Positions 36,971 through 47,232 of a DNA stretch of 64,000 nt are shown one piece after another. The notes under the pieces are model-generated. The model was not told where the DNA came from and searched no databases. It worked only from the letters and a program-made list of their open reading frames with translations. How positions within the stretch are numbered: position 1 is the first letter of the stretch; each line of letters opens with the position of its first letter. Source of the stretch: an uncultured Bacteroides sp. (GTDB lineage: Bacteria > Bacteroidota > Bacteroidia > Bacteroidales > Bacteroidaceae); assembly GCA_945965395.1 (NCBI GenBank), contig CAMFND010000018.1, forward strand, positions 37,538 to 101,537, read 5' to 3'. Made by a program: the position numbers and the translations under genes.

Positions 36971-38824
36971 TTAAAGCGTCTCACCTTCATTGTAACGCTG
37001 ATTATTTGGCAATCCTTTTTTATTGACTCCCTTTTTCATTAATGCTTTAAGTTCATCAAGATGTGACTGGTAAACCACACGAGGAGTCACTCCATATTTC
37101 TTACAGATTGAAGAGGCCATTCCTACCACCTCTCCCATCATACCAGCCGTACGCATCACACGAACAGTACCTAACGCCACATGAGTGACACTAATATTGC
37201 GGCCTGCCATAAACAAGTTGTCCACATTACGGGAATAGAGACAACGATAAGGAACGGCATAAGGATGAATCAATACATGTTTGGTAACAGCCTTGAACTC
37301 ATCTCCCGAAAAATATTTGCTATTTTGCGGATCCGGTTTATGCAAATCAATACTCCATGTCGTTGCAAACGAAGCATCTTCGTGTACCACATTTTTGATT
37401 ATATCATCTTCCTTCAATATATAGTCTCCCATCAAACGACGTGATTCACGTTTCCCTGCTACATAGGCAACCCAATCTAATTGGTAATTCCGAAACAAAT
37501 CATTTTTCTTCAATTTATTTTTCAGGTAGCTCCAATTGGAATAGACCACTAACATACCATAATCACGAATCCGCTCGGCATCCTTGATTTGGTCATAATT
37601 CATTCCGGTTTCCCATGTCCATTCTCCAATTGTTACCCTTTCACAATTTTCATCATTGAATGCTATTCCGTAGTCAAATTTCGGGAAAGTACTCAATCTT
37701 CCTGTATTGACAGAATACCATTGGATGGAAGCCCCCATAGTCATGCTGTCAGCTTTTTCCGGAGCTATACTCTCTCCAAACTCCTCACGACTTTCACGCC
37801 CCATCCGATAATGAGCACCAGCCAGATAACCAATGGTTCCGTCTCCAGTACAATCAGAGAAAAGCGGAGACTTGAATTTCAATTCCGTACCATTCTCAAT
37901 ATGTTTTGCCGTAACAGACACTATTTTATTTTCTTTTTTCTCTACAGCTACTACTCTATAATTCAAAAAAAGAGTCACATTCTTTTCCTTTGCCAGCCAT
38001 TCTATCTTTTTCTGGTCTTCATAATTCTCTGCCGGCTGTGCGTTTCCTCCTTTTTCCGGACCGAACTCTTTCTGCAAACCACCCAGTTCTCTATAAATGC
38101 CTTCTTCAATACGTCCGCCCAGATGAACCCTTATTTCAGAACTATTATTTCCACCTACCACAGGCCTGTCATTTATCAATGCAACCTTACATCCTAAACG
38201 GGCAGCAGAAACCGCTGCACTCATTCCTGCAATGCCCGCTCCAACAACCACCAAATCAAACCGGTCTACCGTTGGAGCCTGTTCTGGCAAACCTAAAAGC
38301 ATACGCCGAAAAATCTCCAATTCTTTTATATTCGAAGGAGGCATCCTGTTTTTTTCGGTCGTAAAATAAATAGCGTCACAACGACCATCAAAACCTGTCA
38401 AATCGTGTAACCCGATTTGTGTTTTTAATGTCCTTATAGAAACTTTACCTGCCATTTGCCACATCCAGGCATTTCCAGACGTACCTAACACAGTACCAAT
38501 TTTCTTTCCCCCAACCATCAAAGCAAACTTGCCCGGCCCTTCCCCTTGTTTCCAAGGAGACGTCCAATTATACGTACGGACATAAACATAATAATCTCCT
38601 TTTTCGGGAAAAATTACTTCTTTAAACGCATCTTCTACAGGTTTTCCTATACCATGTGCCAACAAATATGGAGATCCCATCAAGTCCATGAACTGTTGGT
38701 CTACTTTCCATCCACCTTTAGTCGTAAAACTTTCAGCTTCCACCAAAAGCTCCGCTGCTTGTATCTTACCTATCGGGAAAATACATAACACCAATAACAC
38801 AATTATATATACACGTATCTTCAT
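36971..38824 (-). CDS. Exported FAD-dependent oxidoreductase with N-terminal carbohydrate-binding-like domain (PUL 2)
   Basis: A 617-aa secreted protein. After the signal peptide (to about residue 23), residues 25-160 form a beta-rich module starting VEAESFTTKGG, like the sandwich domains attached to glycan enzymes. FAD binding follows (VVVGAGIAGMSAA, then PVVGGNNSSEIRVHLGG), with the conserved DCTGDG segment and a C-terminal GRNISVTHVALGTVR region. This family recurs in Bacteroidota PULs. A sugar-oxidising or reducing role is likely, but the substrate is unknown. It is the last gene of the PUL, 24 bases after the GH20 gene. Confidence 0.8.
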   Translation of the reverse strand: MKIRVYIIVLLVLCIFPIGKIQAAELLVEAESFTTKGGWKVDQQFMDLMGSPYLLAHGIGKPVEDAFKEVIFPEKGDYYVYVRTYNWTSPWKQGEGPGKFALMVGGKKIGTVLGTSGNAWMWQMAGKVSIRTLKTQIGLHDLTGFDGRCDAIYFTTEKNRMPPSNIKELEIFRRMLLGLPEQAPTVDRFDLVVVGAGIAGMSAAVSAARLGCKVALINDRPVVGGNNSSEIRVHLGGRIEEGIYRELGGLQKEFGPEKGGNAQPAENYEDQKKIEWLAKEKNVTLFLNYRVVAVEKKENKIVSVTAKHIENGTELKFKSPLFSDCTGDGTIGYLAGAHYRMGRESREEFGESIAPEKADSMTMGASIQWYSVNTGRLSTFPKFDYGIAFNDENCERVTIGEWTWETGMNYDQIKDAERIRDYGMLVVYSNWSYLKNKLKKNDLFRNYQLDWVAYVAGKRESRRLMGDYILKEDDIIKNVVHEDASFATTWSIDLHKPDPQNSKYFSGDEFKAVTKHVLIHPYAVPYRCLYSRNVDNLFMAGRNISVTHVALGTVRVMRTAGMMGEVVGMASSICKKYGVTPRVVYQSHLDELKALMKKGVNKKGLPNNQRYNEGETL

Positions 38825-38848
38825 AATCTTTTATCAGTTTTTATATCA

Positions 38849-40819
38849 TTAATTCTCAGAAATATCCAACATAATTTCCCGAATTGTCAATCGGCAAAAG
38901 TGCTTGTCCGTGACCTGAATCTTTATGATTTTAACCAGGCAATCGTCCAACGTTGTTTCCAGTTGTCCCTGTTTGTCAAACGCAGCAACCCTTCTAAATG
39001 CATTACCATCTTCGCTAACCAGCAAATCGGCAGAAGACAAAAAGTCCTTGGAATCATCACACAAAACCTTGATGCCTTTTATCTTTACAGGGTAATCTAA
39101 TACAATAGAAAAATAATTGTCTCTTCCCACAGCAAACGAACTTGAGAAGAATGTATCGTATCTTCCGTCGAATGCGTATTCCGGACCATAAAATTTTATG
39201 GACTGAATATTCGTCTCTATACGAGCCGGCAGATACAGTTCCGGATACGAATTTTCGGCATCAAACCATTGCCTATTCAACGTATCTCCTTTATAATAGT
39301 TTATATCCAGTTTTTTCAATTGAGAAGAAAAGGAGTGTAAGCGATGCCTAAAATCATCCCAGTCTTTTCGTGATGACCTATCCCAAAGAACTTCCGCCAA
39401 CGCGCATAGGCGTGGATAATACAATCGTTCTACACAATCTTGTGTAGTCACAAACTCCGTCCACAAACAAGCTTGTCCTCCTTTCACTAAATGATGCTGC
39501 CAGTCAGGTATGCGTTCATCTATCGGATTCCACTCATACACTTTTCGAGTTGGATTACGGGCATAACCAAAATCAAAGTAACAGGGGTCTTTAGGGCACA
39601 TAATGACAGGGACACCTCTTTTCAGAGCCTTAATCTGTTGCTCCTTACCATCTTTCTGCCAAATGGTCAACATATCCTCCGGAGAGGCAGCCGACCGAGC
39701 ATTAATTTCATCCCATCCTATCATTATCTTGCCCTTTGAACGTACCATCTTACTGAGTTCTTTCGTAAAATAATCCTGAAGCTCATGCAAGTCTTTCATT
39801 CCCTTTTTGTGATATAAGTCCATACATTTGGCACACTGTTCCCAGATTCCCGTATTCACTTCATCTCCTCCCAAATGTATGTAAGGAGAAGGAAATATCT
39901 CTATCAATGCATTTATCACATCTTCAGCAAAAGTCAAGGTAGACGGATTACCTATACAAAGCATATTCTCAGTCGTCCGCTTGCGTTTTTCAAATTCCTG
40001 TTCTTCCGGATAAGCCTCAAATTTTCCACCATTACATGACAATTCTGGAAATCCGGCCAATAATGCCAGACAATGACCTGGTAAATCCACTTCAGGAACT
40101 ATTTCGACTCCCCTGACAGCAGCATATGACACAAGTTCTTTCAATTCTGATTTACGATAATACTTATAAGAAAGTGCTGGGAAATCCTCATAAAAGGTTC
40201 CTTTAACGGCTAATTCCGGATATTTATCCATTGCCAATCTCCACGCTTGATTATCAGTAAGATGAAGATGCAATACATTCAACTTAAAGAAAGCCATTTG
40301 CTCTATTGTTTTCTTTAAGTCTGTCAGAGTCCAGAAGTGTCGGCTGCAATCCAGCATTACTCCTCGATAACTGAAACGTGGACAATCCCTAATCGTAAGC
40401 AAAGGAAGCATGCCATCAGAATGCGACAATATCAATTGTTGCAATGTGGTCAAAGCATAGTTCATTCCTCTCGATTCAGCAGCTTCAATCAGAATCTGCT
40501 CTTTCTTCACCGTCAGGCTATATGCTTCGGCAGGTAATGACAAATTCTTCCGTACTACTAATACAGAATGGCATTTAGTGGGATGAAGAATAAGACCTGT
40601 TCTTTTGTTTATATCTGCCATAAACAAATCCGCTTCATCTTTCCACTCAGCCGGGAATTGCATGGTTTTCAATAAAGCCGTTGAAAAAGTTCCTTTTCTT
40701 TTAATCAGTGAATCTGGATAAGGAATCAGTTCTTCCGACTGAACATTCTGTGGTTGTATACCAAACAAGAAGCACAGCATCCATAATATAAAATAAAAAA
40801 ATCGTTTCATTATGTTCAT
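38849..40819 (-). CDS. GH20 beta-N-acetylhexosaminidase (PUL 2)
   Basis: A 656-aa secreted hexosaminidase. Signal peptide, N-terminal GH20b domain (about 30-145), then the catalytic barrel with HLGGDE, where Asp319-Glu320 are the substrate-assisted catalytic pair. The last 120 residues look like a discoidin/F5-8-type binding domain (AFDGRYDTFFSS, DYPVKIKGIKV). It should release terminal beta-linked GlcNAc or GalNAc from host glycans. ATGs at 40819 and 40810 are both possible; the second gives a cleaner signal peptide. It follows SusD by 70 bases. Confidence 0.92.
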   Translation of the reverse strand: MNIMKRFFYFILWMLCFLFGIQPQNVQSEELIPYPDSLIKRKGTFSTALLKTMQFPAEWKDEADLFMADINKRTGLILHPTKCHSVLVVRKNLSLPAEAYSLTVKKEQILIEAAESRGMNYALTTLQQLILSHSDGMLPLLTIRDCPRFSYRGVMLDCSRHFWTLTDLKKTIEQMAFFKLNVLHLHLTDNQAWRLAMDKYPELAVKGTFYEDFPALSYKYYRKSELKELVSYAAVRGVEIVPEVDLPGHCLALLAGFPELSCNGGKFEAYPEEQEFEKRKRTTENMLCIGNPSTLTFAEDVINALIEIFPSPYIHLGGDEVNTGIWEQCAKCMDLYHKKGMKDLHELQDYFTKELSKMVRSKGKIMIGWDEINARSAASPEDMLTIWQKDGKEQQIKALKRGVPVIMCPKDPCYFDFGYARNPTRKVYEWNPIDERIPDWQHHLVKGGQACLWTEFVTTQDCVERLYYPRLCALAEVLWDRSSRKDWDDFRHRLHSFSSQLKKLDINYYKGDTLNRQWFDAENSYPELYLPARIETNIQSIKFYGPEYAFDGRYDTFFSSSFAVGRDNYFSIVLDYPVKIKGIKVLCDDSKDFLSSADLLVSEDGNAFRRVAAFDKQGQLETTLDDCLVKIIKIQVTDKHFCRLTIREIMLDISEN

Positions 40820-40889
40820 TTTTTAGAGGAGAGTATGCTCACTGCCATTCTCACAGCTGCAGCACCTCTCCTATAGGAAACTGAAACTT

Positions 40890-42596
40890 TCAATAACCCG
40901 GATTCTGCTTCATATTCGAATTTATCTGTACTTCAGTGGTAGGAATCGGCCACAAATATTGGCGGTCATTCCAGTTTTTCGAAGCTACTACTGCAATCTT
41001 GCCTGCTGTTTCCATTTTCGAGAAATCAGCCAATCCATTCTCGTCAATATCTGGAGCGAACGGCCAGAACCAGTCTCCCTCATTCACCACTTTTTCAATC
41101 AAAAGAGAAGACGGATAAAGCATCATATAAACTTTCTTGGACATCACTTTATCCATCAAATGCCAACGAATTAAGTCCATATACCTGAGCCCTTCTTTTG
41201 GAAACTCCATCCTGCGTTCCATCCGTATCTGTGTCCGTAAAGTCTGCTGATCAGCCATTTTAAACGCTGGATATTTTCCGGTCTCAGACTTATCCACTTC
41301 ATAAGCTCTTGCACGAACCTCATTCATTGCATCAATGACTGCCTGGTCTATTTGATTTAGTTCTATTTTTGCCTCAGCATACATCAGAAGCACATCTGCA
41401 TAACGAATCACAATTCTATCCGCTTCCGTACGCATTGCATTTCCCAATGAACTTTCATCCAGTCCCTTCTTCCATACCAATCCATTATATGAAGCATATT
41501 GTGCATTGGCACGACAATCATTGTTCGTAATCATTTGACCCGTTTTATAGTTCATTACCTCTAAAGCCTGAGGATGAGGATTGTATTCCACCCCACAAAA
41601 ATTCTCCCCAAACGGTACAATAGTCATAGCCAGACGAGGATCACGATTCTTGAAAGGATCATGGGGGTCAAACAAAGGTGATTCATCAATCGGCAATCCA
41701 TCCGTACATACATATGAAGCAAACAAATCCCACGTAGGATTAGGAGCCCCATATCCACCTACATTTCTCGGCAACGGATATTGAGCATTATTATAAATGC
41801 CATATTCTACTGAACGAGGTATCAGAAAGATTGATTCTGAAGAGTTTTTTGTGCTCTGCAAAAACAATTCCCTATAACTGGGATGTAAAGAATAAACATC
41901 CAAGTCTATTACAGCCTTACTTGCTTCTACTACCACATCATAATCCTTCATATACAACGCATAGCGAGCCTTCATGGCCAAAGCTGCCCCTTTCGTAGCT
42001 CTCTGTTCCCCCGAAAAAGATACGGGCAACACCGCAATTGCCTTATCATATTCATCATATACAAATTGTTTTATCTTCTCTAAATCCGTACGCCCCATTG
42101 TCATAGCGGTTTCAATATCCACATCTTTTTCAATCAAAGGGACTGCCCCAAATTTGACCGACAATTTTGCATAGGCAGAAGCCCTATGAAAATGAGCTTC
42201 CGCTACCAGAATATCGATTGCCGATTCAGATGCTCCATTACTAATGGCACGCTGAGAATTGGATATAATGCCATTGGCATGAGAAATAACCTTATACTGC
42301 CTGGACCACAGATTTGTAACCGCAGACGATTGTCCTGTCAGTGTGGCATTCTGAAATTCGGTCAATGACTCGCGGTAAATATTATCATCCGACCAGTCTG
42401 TACTGGCATCCCCGTCTTCATCCAAAGTCCAGTAGTCACTTTTATATAATTCATTAACAGCCATTTTAATCTCCGTCTCATCAGAATACCAGTTTTCCGT
42501 TGATCCGTAAGACAAAGGATTCAAATCCAAGTCATGACATGCAGTGGAGAAAGCCAGACTGCCCAGCAAGTATATTGCAAAAAAACTTCGTTTCAT
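40890..42596 (-). CDS. SusD-like surface glycan-binding lipoprotein (PUL 2)
   Basis: A 568-aa RagB/SusD lipoprotein with lipidated Cys20 (AFSTAC). The SusD core and C-terminal motifs are visible: RYADVLLMYAEAKIELN, RMERRMEFPKEGLRYMDLIRWH, and the closing LWPIPTTEVQINSNMKQNPGY. It is the partner of the SusC gene 11 bases upstream. It appears intact even though the SusC gene carries a stop codon. Its likely ligand is a host N-acetylhexosamine-containing glycan, from the GH20 neighbour. Confidence 0.93.
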   Translation of the reverse strand: MKRSFFAIYLLGSLAFSTACHDLDLNPLSYGSTENWYSDETEIKMAVNELYKSDYWTLDEDGDASTDWSDDNIYRESLTEFQNATLTGQSSAVTNLWSRQYKVISHANGIISNSQRAISNGASESAIDILVAEAHFHRASAYAKLSVKFGAVPLIEKDVDIETAMTMGRTDLEKIKQFVYDEYDKAIAVLPVSFSGEQRATKGAALAMKARYALYMKDYDVVVEASKAVIDLDVYSLHPSYRELFLQSTKNSSESIFLIPRSVEYGIYNNAQYPLPRNVGGYGAPNPTWDLFASYVCTDGLPIDESPLFDPHDPFKNRDPRLAMTIVPFGENFCGVEYNPHPQALEVMNYKTGQMITNNDCRANAQYASYNGLVWKKGLDESSLGNAMRTEADRIVIRYADVLLMYAEAKIELNQIDQAVIDAMNEVRARAYEVDKSETGKYPAFKMADQQTLRTQIRMERRMEFPKEGLRYMDLIRWHLMDKVMSKKVYMMLYPSSLLIEKVVNEGDWFWPFAPDIDENGLADFSKMETAGKIAVVASKNWNDRQYLWPIPTTEVQINSNMKQNPGY

Positions 42597-42607
42597 ACTA
42601 TTTTCAT

Positions 42608-45600
42608 TTAAAAATTAACAGAAACACCCATCAAAATAGAGGTGGTAATAGGATAGCCTGTAGTACTAACTTCCGGATCCCATCCGTGCGGATATTTGCT
42701 CAAACAAAATAAATCATTTCCTGATATATAAAAACGGACAGATTGCATACCAATCTTTCTGATCCATTCAGAAGGAAGTGTATAACCGATTGTCAGATTC
42801 TTCATCCTAAAGTAACGGCCATTGAACAACCAATAGTCTGACATTGCCATATTGGCATCTGCATTATTGCGCGTTAACCGAGGATAGAGAGCTTTCTTAT
42901 TCTCTTCCGGTGTATTTTGAGCACTCCAGTATTTCCCATCTATAATGGAGGGAAAACCTGTCCAGTTTTGCTGTAAGCCCTCCACCATATCTCTTTCTAT
43001 ACGTGCATTTTGTTTACCGACCCCCTGAAATATCATGGATATATCAAACCCTTTATAAGAGGCAGAAAGATTAATACCATACATATAACGAGGCAAAGAG
43101 CCTCCAAGCAGCACACGATCATATTCTGGAGAAATCACCCCATCAGGAACACCGTCCGGGCCGGAAATATCTTTGTATTTTACATCTCCAATCTGTATAT
43201 TATCATTCAGTTTGGGGGCATTCAGATCTTCTTCTGTCAGAATTAAGCCATCGCTGAGATAACCGTACCATTCATCAAACTCACTCCCTTCCATCTTTAC
43301 TTTATCTCCCAGAAATTCCGTCCCCCCCAAGTCACCCATTTTAGATACGAAATCTGATAAATTGGCAGAAACAGCATAACTGAAATCACCTATCCGATCG
43401 TTCCATCCTATTTCCAAATCATATCCTTTCGTATTCATCCGACCTGTATTCACATAAGGATTGTCGTAACCGATGAACTTTGGTATTTCTGTAGCAATCA
43501 ACATATCCCGTGTGTGCTTTTGGTAATAATCGGCAGAAAAATGCAGACGGCCATCCAGAAAACTGGCATCCAGACCAATGTCCCATGTTTCAGTTGTTTC
43601 CCATGTAATATCTTTCACAGCATAATATTGCTGGGCTGCCGTTGACAATGAAGTGACAGCTCCGTCTTTATAAAAAAGAGCTGAACCAAAGTTCAATGCT
43701 GCCTGCCAAGGATAGTAATTCTGTTTATTAATCAAAATGTCAGAAATTCTCTCATTCCCTAGCATTCCCCATGATCCTCTCAATTTCAAATAAGACAACC
43801 ATTTCCAATCTAAGTTTTTAACAAAAGACTCTTCGCTTAAAACCCAACCTGCTGAAAATGAGGGGAAATTGGCCCAACGATTATTTTTGGAAAAACGTGA
43901 AGAACCGTCACGGCGGAAATTGGCTTGTAACAGATAACGGTTATCATAATTATAAGCCACACGTCCGAAGAATGAACGATAAGCATACTCTTCCGCATTA
44001 CCGCCATTGTCTCTATAAGTTTCCGGACCAATATCAAGATAAGGATAGCCTGTCAGTTCATACTGGTCACGAGATGCGCTAAGATTTTCCCAAGTAGCAT
44101 AATAATCTTCATATCCAATCATCAGGGAAAGAGAATGCCTTCCAAATTCCTTATCATAATTAGCCAGAAACTGGGTCGTTACGTCATAACTATCATTCCG
44201 GTCTTCCACCAGATTCGTCGTTTTAGTTCCTGCCATATATCCTTTTATTACATCAGGATCGTTGGCATAAGTGAAAGGTACCTGAGTGGTAAAACTTTTT
44301 ATCTTATCAAAGTTATAATTAGGAGCAATGACTGCCGAAATTTTTAATCCGTCAAAGGGAATAATATCAATCGCCGCTTTTCCTCCGATACGGTTATTCC
44401 ATATTTTTTTCTGCCCACCATCTGTAATTATAGCCAGTGGGTTTTCACCATCTTTCACATCTCCCCACATACCGTTCGTCCATCTTACGGCATAAATAGG
44501 AGGAGTGGCACGGAGACCTATCTCCATCGGATTACTATGAGGTTCCTCTGACCGTGAACGATTAAAATTGACATCCAAATGCGCCTCTATCCATTTGTTC
44601 ACTTTAACATCATTATTTACCCGAAACATGAAACGTTCATAATCACGGTTTACATACAATCCCTCTGTTTTATCATAACGGAAAGAAGCTTTTGTTTTGA
44701 CAATCTTACTACCTCCTGATATATTGATTGAATGCGTCTGACGAGGAGCCGAACTTTTCAACAAGACATCCTGCCAATTTGAGATGGGATAAGTATCCGG
44801 ATCGGTAACATTGTATTTTATCCAGTTATTTACCTGGTCTTCCGAATAAGCTTGATACCAACCTCCTGCATTATTATCATTATATCGCGTTTCGTTTGCC
44901 ATTTCAAGAAAACGCTGTACACCGACAAATTCCGGCAATTTAGTAGGCATTTCCCAGCCGTATTCAAAGTTATAATTCAACAAAAGGTCATTCTGCTTTG
45001 CACGCTTAGTCGTAATTACAATTACACCCGCTGCAGCACGCGAACCGTAAATAGAAGCCGAAGCCGCATCTTTCAAAACAGACATGTTTTCCACATCTTC
45101 CGGATTGATTTGATTTATATCTCCCGGAACTCCATCTACAATAACCAACGGACTTGTTTCACCAATTGTAGTCACACCGCGGATTTTAATAGATGAGACT
45201 GCACCGGGAGCATTATTATCGCGAGTAACCATAACCCCTGAAGCAACACCTTGCAAAGCCGTGGAAAGTTGTGTAGTCCGACGTGAAGCTAAATCTTGTC
45301 CTTTCACAGTGCTCATAGCTCCTGTTAAATCCTTTTTTCTTATCGAGCCATATCCAATCACAACCACTTCATCCAGCACCTCCGTATCTTCTTTCAAAGT
45401 CACGGAAAGCATTTTCCCAGCCACCGCTTGCAACTCCTGGCACTTATACCCGATATAAGAGACCTCAAGCACTGCATTATCAGCCACATTCAGGGTAAAG
45501 TTTCCATCAAAATCAGTCACAGTCCCATTGGATGTGCCTTTTTCAACCACTGTAGCGCCAATCACCGGTTCTCCGTTGGCATCTACCACCTTTCCGGTCA

Positions 45601-45925
45601 CCTTTTTAGGCTGTGCAGAAGGAGTTGCCGCAACCGGAGTCACGATAATCTTGTTCCCCGATACAGCATATTCCAGTCCCAGTTTGGGGAGTTCGCCGTC
45701 CAAAAGTGATTTTAATTCGCGGTTCGTGGCAGAGACGGTCACGTTTCCTTTCCCCTTGATTTCCGCATCCCGGTAAGAAAAGCGATAGGAAGTTTGTTTC
45801 TCAATGGCACTGAACAGTTCTTTGACGGAAACATTCTGCAACTTTACGTTCACCGTACCCGTCTAGGCAGAAGTGCCAACAAATGCAAACATACACAAAG
45901 AAATCAAAGCAGTGCGCAAATTCAT
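42608..45925 (-). pseudogene. SusC-like transporter with in-frame amber codon after the signal peptide (PUL 2)
   Basis: From the ATG at 45925 the frame encodes a perfect signal peptide (MNLRTALISLCMFAFVGTSA), then a TAG at 45865-45863. It then continues unbroken for 1084 codons: STN domain, carboxypeptidase-like domain, plug (SIYGSRAAAGVIVITTKRA) and barrel ending in LMGVSVNF. The expected codon is CAG (Gln in A-Q-T-G), so a single C-to-T change explains it. The longest uninterrupted frame would start at a GTG (45853) and lack any export signal. The rest shows no decay, so the change is recent, a sequencing error, or is read through. The STN domain fits signalling to the FecR protein next door. 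Confidence 0.85.
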
Positions 45926-45936
45926 GTGTTTTTTAG

Positions 45937-45944
45937 TACATTTG
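45937..45944 (+). promoter_or_regulatory. Plus-strand promoter -7 box for an antisense RNA
   Basis: TACATTTG matches TAnnTTTG on the strand opposite to SusC, 12 bases upstream of the SusC ATG. It points rightward, into the SusC leader, and no coding gene lies downstream on that strand before the terminator at 46061-46099. Confidence 0.5.
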
Positions 45945-45950
45945 TAACTT

Positions 45951-46099
45951 GAATTAATTGATTGTTTTGCGATTTTCATACATTCATAACAAATTAAGGT
46001 TTTAGTTTATTTTACTATGTGCCACCATAGTTTAATTGCAGGACTAAGCCTTTCTTCATGCCCTGGATAATTTGCCGATTATCCGGGGCTTTTGTTTTC
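45951..46099 (+). ncRNA. Candidate antisense sRNA opposite the SusC leader (DonS-like)
   Basis: About 150 bases bounded by a plus-strand promoter (45937-45944) and a strong plus-strand terminator (46061-46099), with no reading frame. It lies between the FecR stop and the SusC start, antisense to the SusC leader. This is the position of the DonS-type antisense RNAs that repress sigma/anti-sigma-controlled PULs in Bacteroides. The call rests on architecture only; transcription is not shown. Confidence 0.5.
46061..46099 (+). terminator. Plus-strand terminator in the FecR-SusC gap
   Basis: CCCTGGATAAT (46061-46071) pairs with ATTATCCGGGG (46078-46088) around a 6-base loop. A T-rich run follows only on the plus strand, so it is oriented against the PUL genes and suits an antisense transcript. 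Confidence 0.75.
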
Positions 46100-46139
46100 T
46101 TCTCATGTTTTCATACGCTTCGGTTTTAAAGGTTAATAA

Positions 46140-47144
46140 CTATTTTCGAGTTTGAATAGAAATCACTCCGTCTTCATTTGTATACTTGAACTTATAATGA
46201 TATTTCAAGACACGCATGATGCTTTCCACATTCTCATCATCAAACGTACCGGTATACACATCGTTCAGCAAAGTCTCATCATCCACGGAGAAAGTGATAG
46301 CAAACTTTCGGGACAAACAACGGAACACATTTTCCAGCCGTTCACTGCGGAACACCAATTCTTTGTTCATCCAAGCAGTTTCCATCTTGTCACTTGTCCG
46401 CTCATGCAGCAAATTTCCTGTATGCTTGTTATACACCACTTTTTCATTGGGCTTCACGCGTATACTCTGATAAGGCGGACGTGAAGTGGTTACATCCACA
46501 CTACCTTCTACAAGCGACATCTCTACAATGTCTTTTGTCTCGTATGCATACACATTGAATTTTGTACCCAGTACGGTAATGTCCAGATAGCCTGTACCTA
46601 CTGTAAACTTCTTTTCCGTATCTTTCTTTACCTCAAAAAATCCTTCTCCACTCAATGCAACCTTACGGTCATTCCGCCCAAAATCCTGACTATAGGTCAA
46701 AGAAGATTTGGCATTCAGATGCACTATGGTTCCATCGGGAAGGGTGACGAGCGACTTGCCGTAATCGCCTGAACGTATCACCACATTCTGTTCTGCCAGT
46801 GCATTGATTTCGTTTCGCTGCATAAAGGTCAATACCGTCAAACTTCCGGCTATGAGCAACAACAGCGAAGCGGCAATCTGTATCCAGTAGCGTTTCAGTG
46901 TGAAACGAGGTTTCACTTCTTCCGAACGAATGTGCAAGCCTTCATAGAGCGTTTTCATTTTTTCTTCCGACAAAGGAGAATGGTCTTCAAATTCTTCCCA
47001 CTCTGTTTCCAGAAGATGTTTCAGTTCCACATCGGATATAGTATCCATGTGGGTTCGCAAATCCTGAAATTCCGCCGGCGTGATGTAACCGGAACGGAAC
47101 TTGTGTAACAATCCTGATACCTTATCGTTTATTTGTGCACTCAT
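46140..47144 (-). CDS. FecR-family anti-sigma factor (PUL 2)
   Basis: A 334-aa protein. A cytoplasmic N-terminal sigma-binding region (1-80) precedes one transmembrane helix (about 87-107) and a periplasmic FecR domain. The latter has a repeated beta-strand pattern including VTLPDGTIVHLNAKSSLTY and GEGFFEVKKD. A C-terminal DUF4974-like region completes the usual Bacteroides form. It should hold the adjacent ECF sigma factor until the STN domain of the SusC protein signals glycan import. With SusC interrupted at its signal peptide, the signal input may be lost. Confidence 0.92.
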   Translation of the reverse strand: MSAQINDKVSGLLHKFRSGYITPAEFQDLRTHMDTISDVELKHLLETEWEEFEDHSPLSEEKMKTLYEGLHIRSEEVKPRFTLKRYWIQIAASLLLLIAGSLTVLTFMQRNEINALAEQNVVIRSGDYGKSLVTLPDGTIVHLNAKSSLTYSQDFGRNDRKVALSGEGFFEVKKDTEKKFTVGTGYLDITVLGTKFNVYAYETKDIVEMSLVEGSVDVTTSRPPYQSIRVKPNEKVVYNKHTGNLLHERTSDKMETAWMNKELVFRSERLENVFRCLSRKFAITFSVDDETLLNDVYTGTFDDENVESIMRVLKYHYKFKYTNEDGVISIQTRK

Positions 47145-47232
47145 AAACTTTTTTCGTTTGTTTATGGGTAATATCCAATAAGGGCAAATTTATAACATAT
47201 CAAATTGTATGTTTTAAAGCATAAAATGATTT

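Noticed and set aside
42608..45853. SusC of PUL 2 as an intact gene starting at GTG 45853
   Set aside because: That start would remove the signal peptide, while a complete signal peptide lies in the same frame upstream of the TAG. The gene is better described as interrupted.
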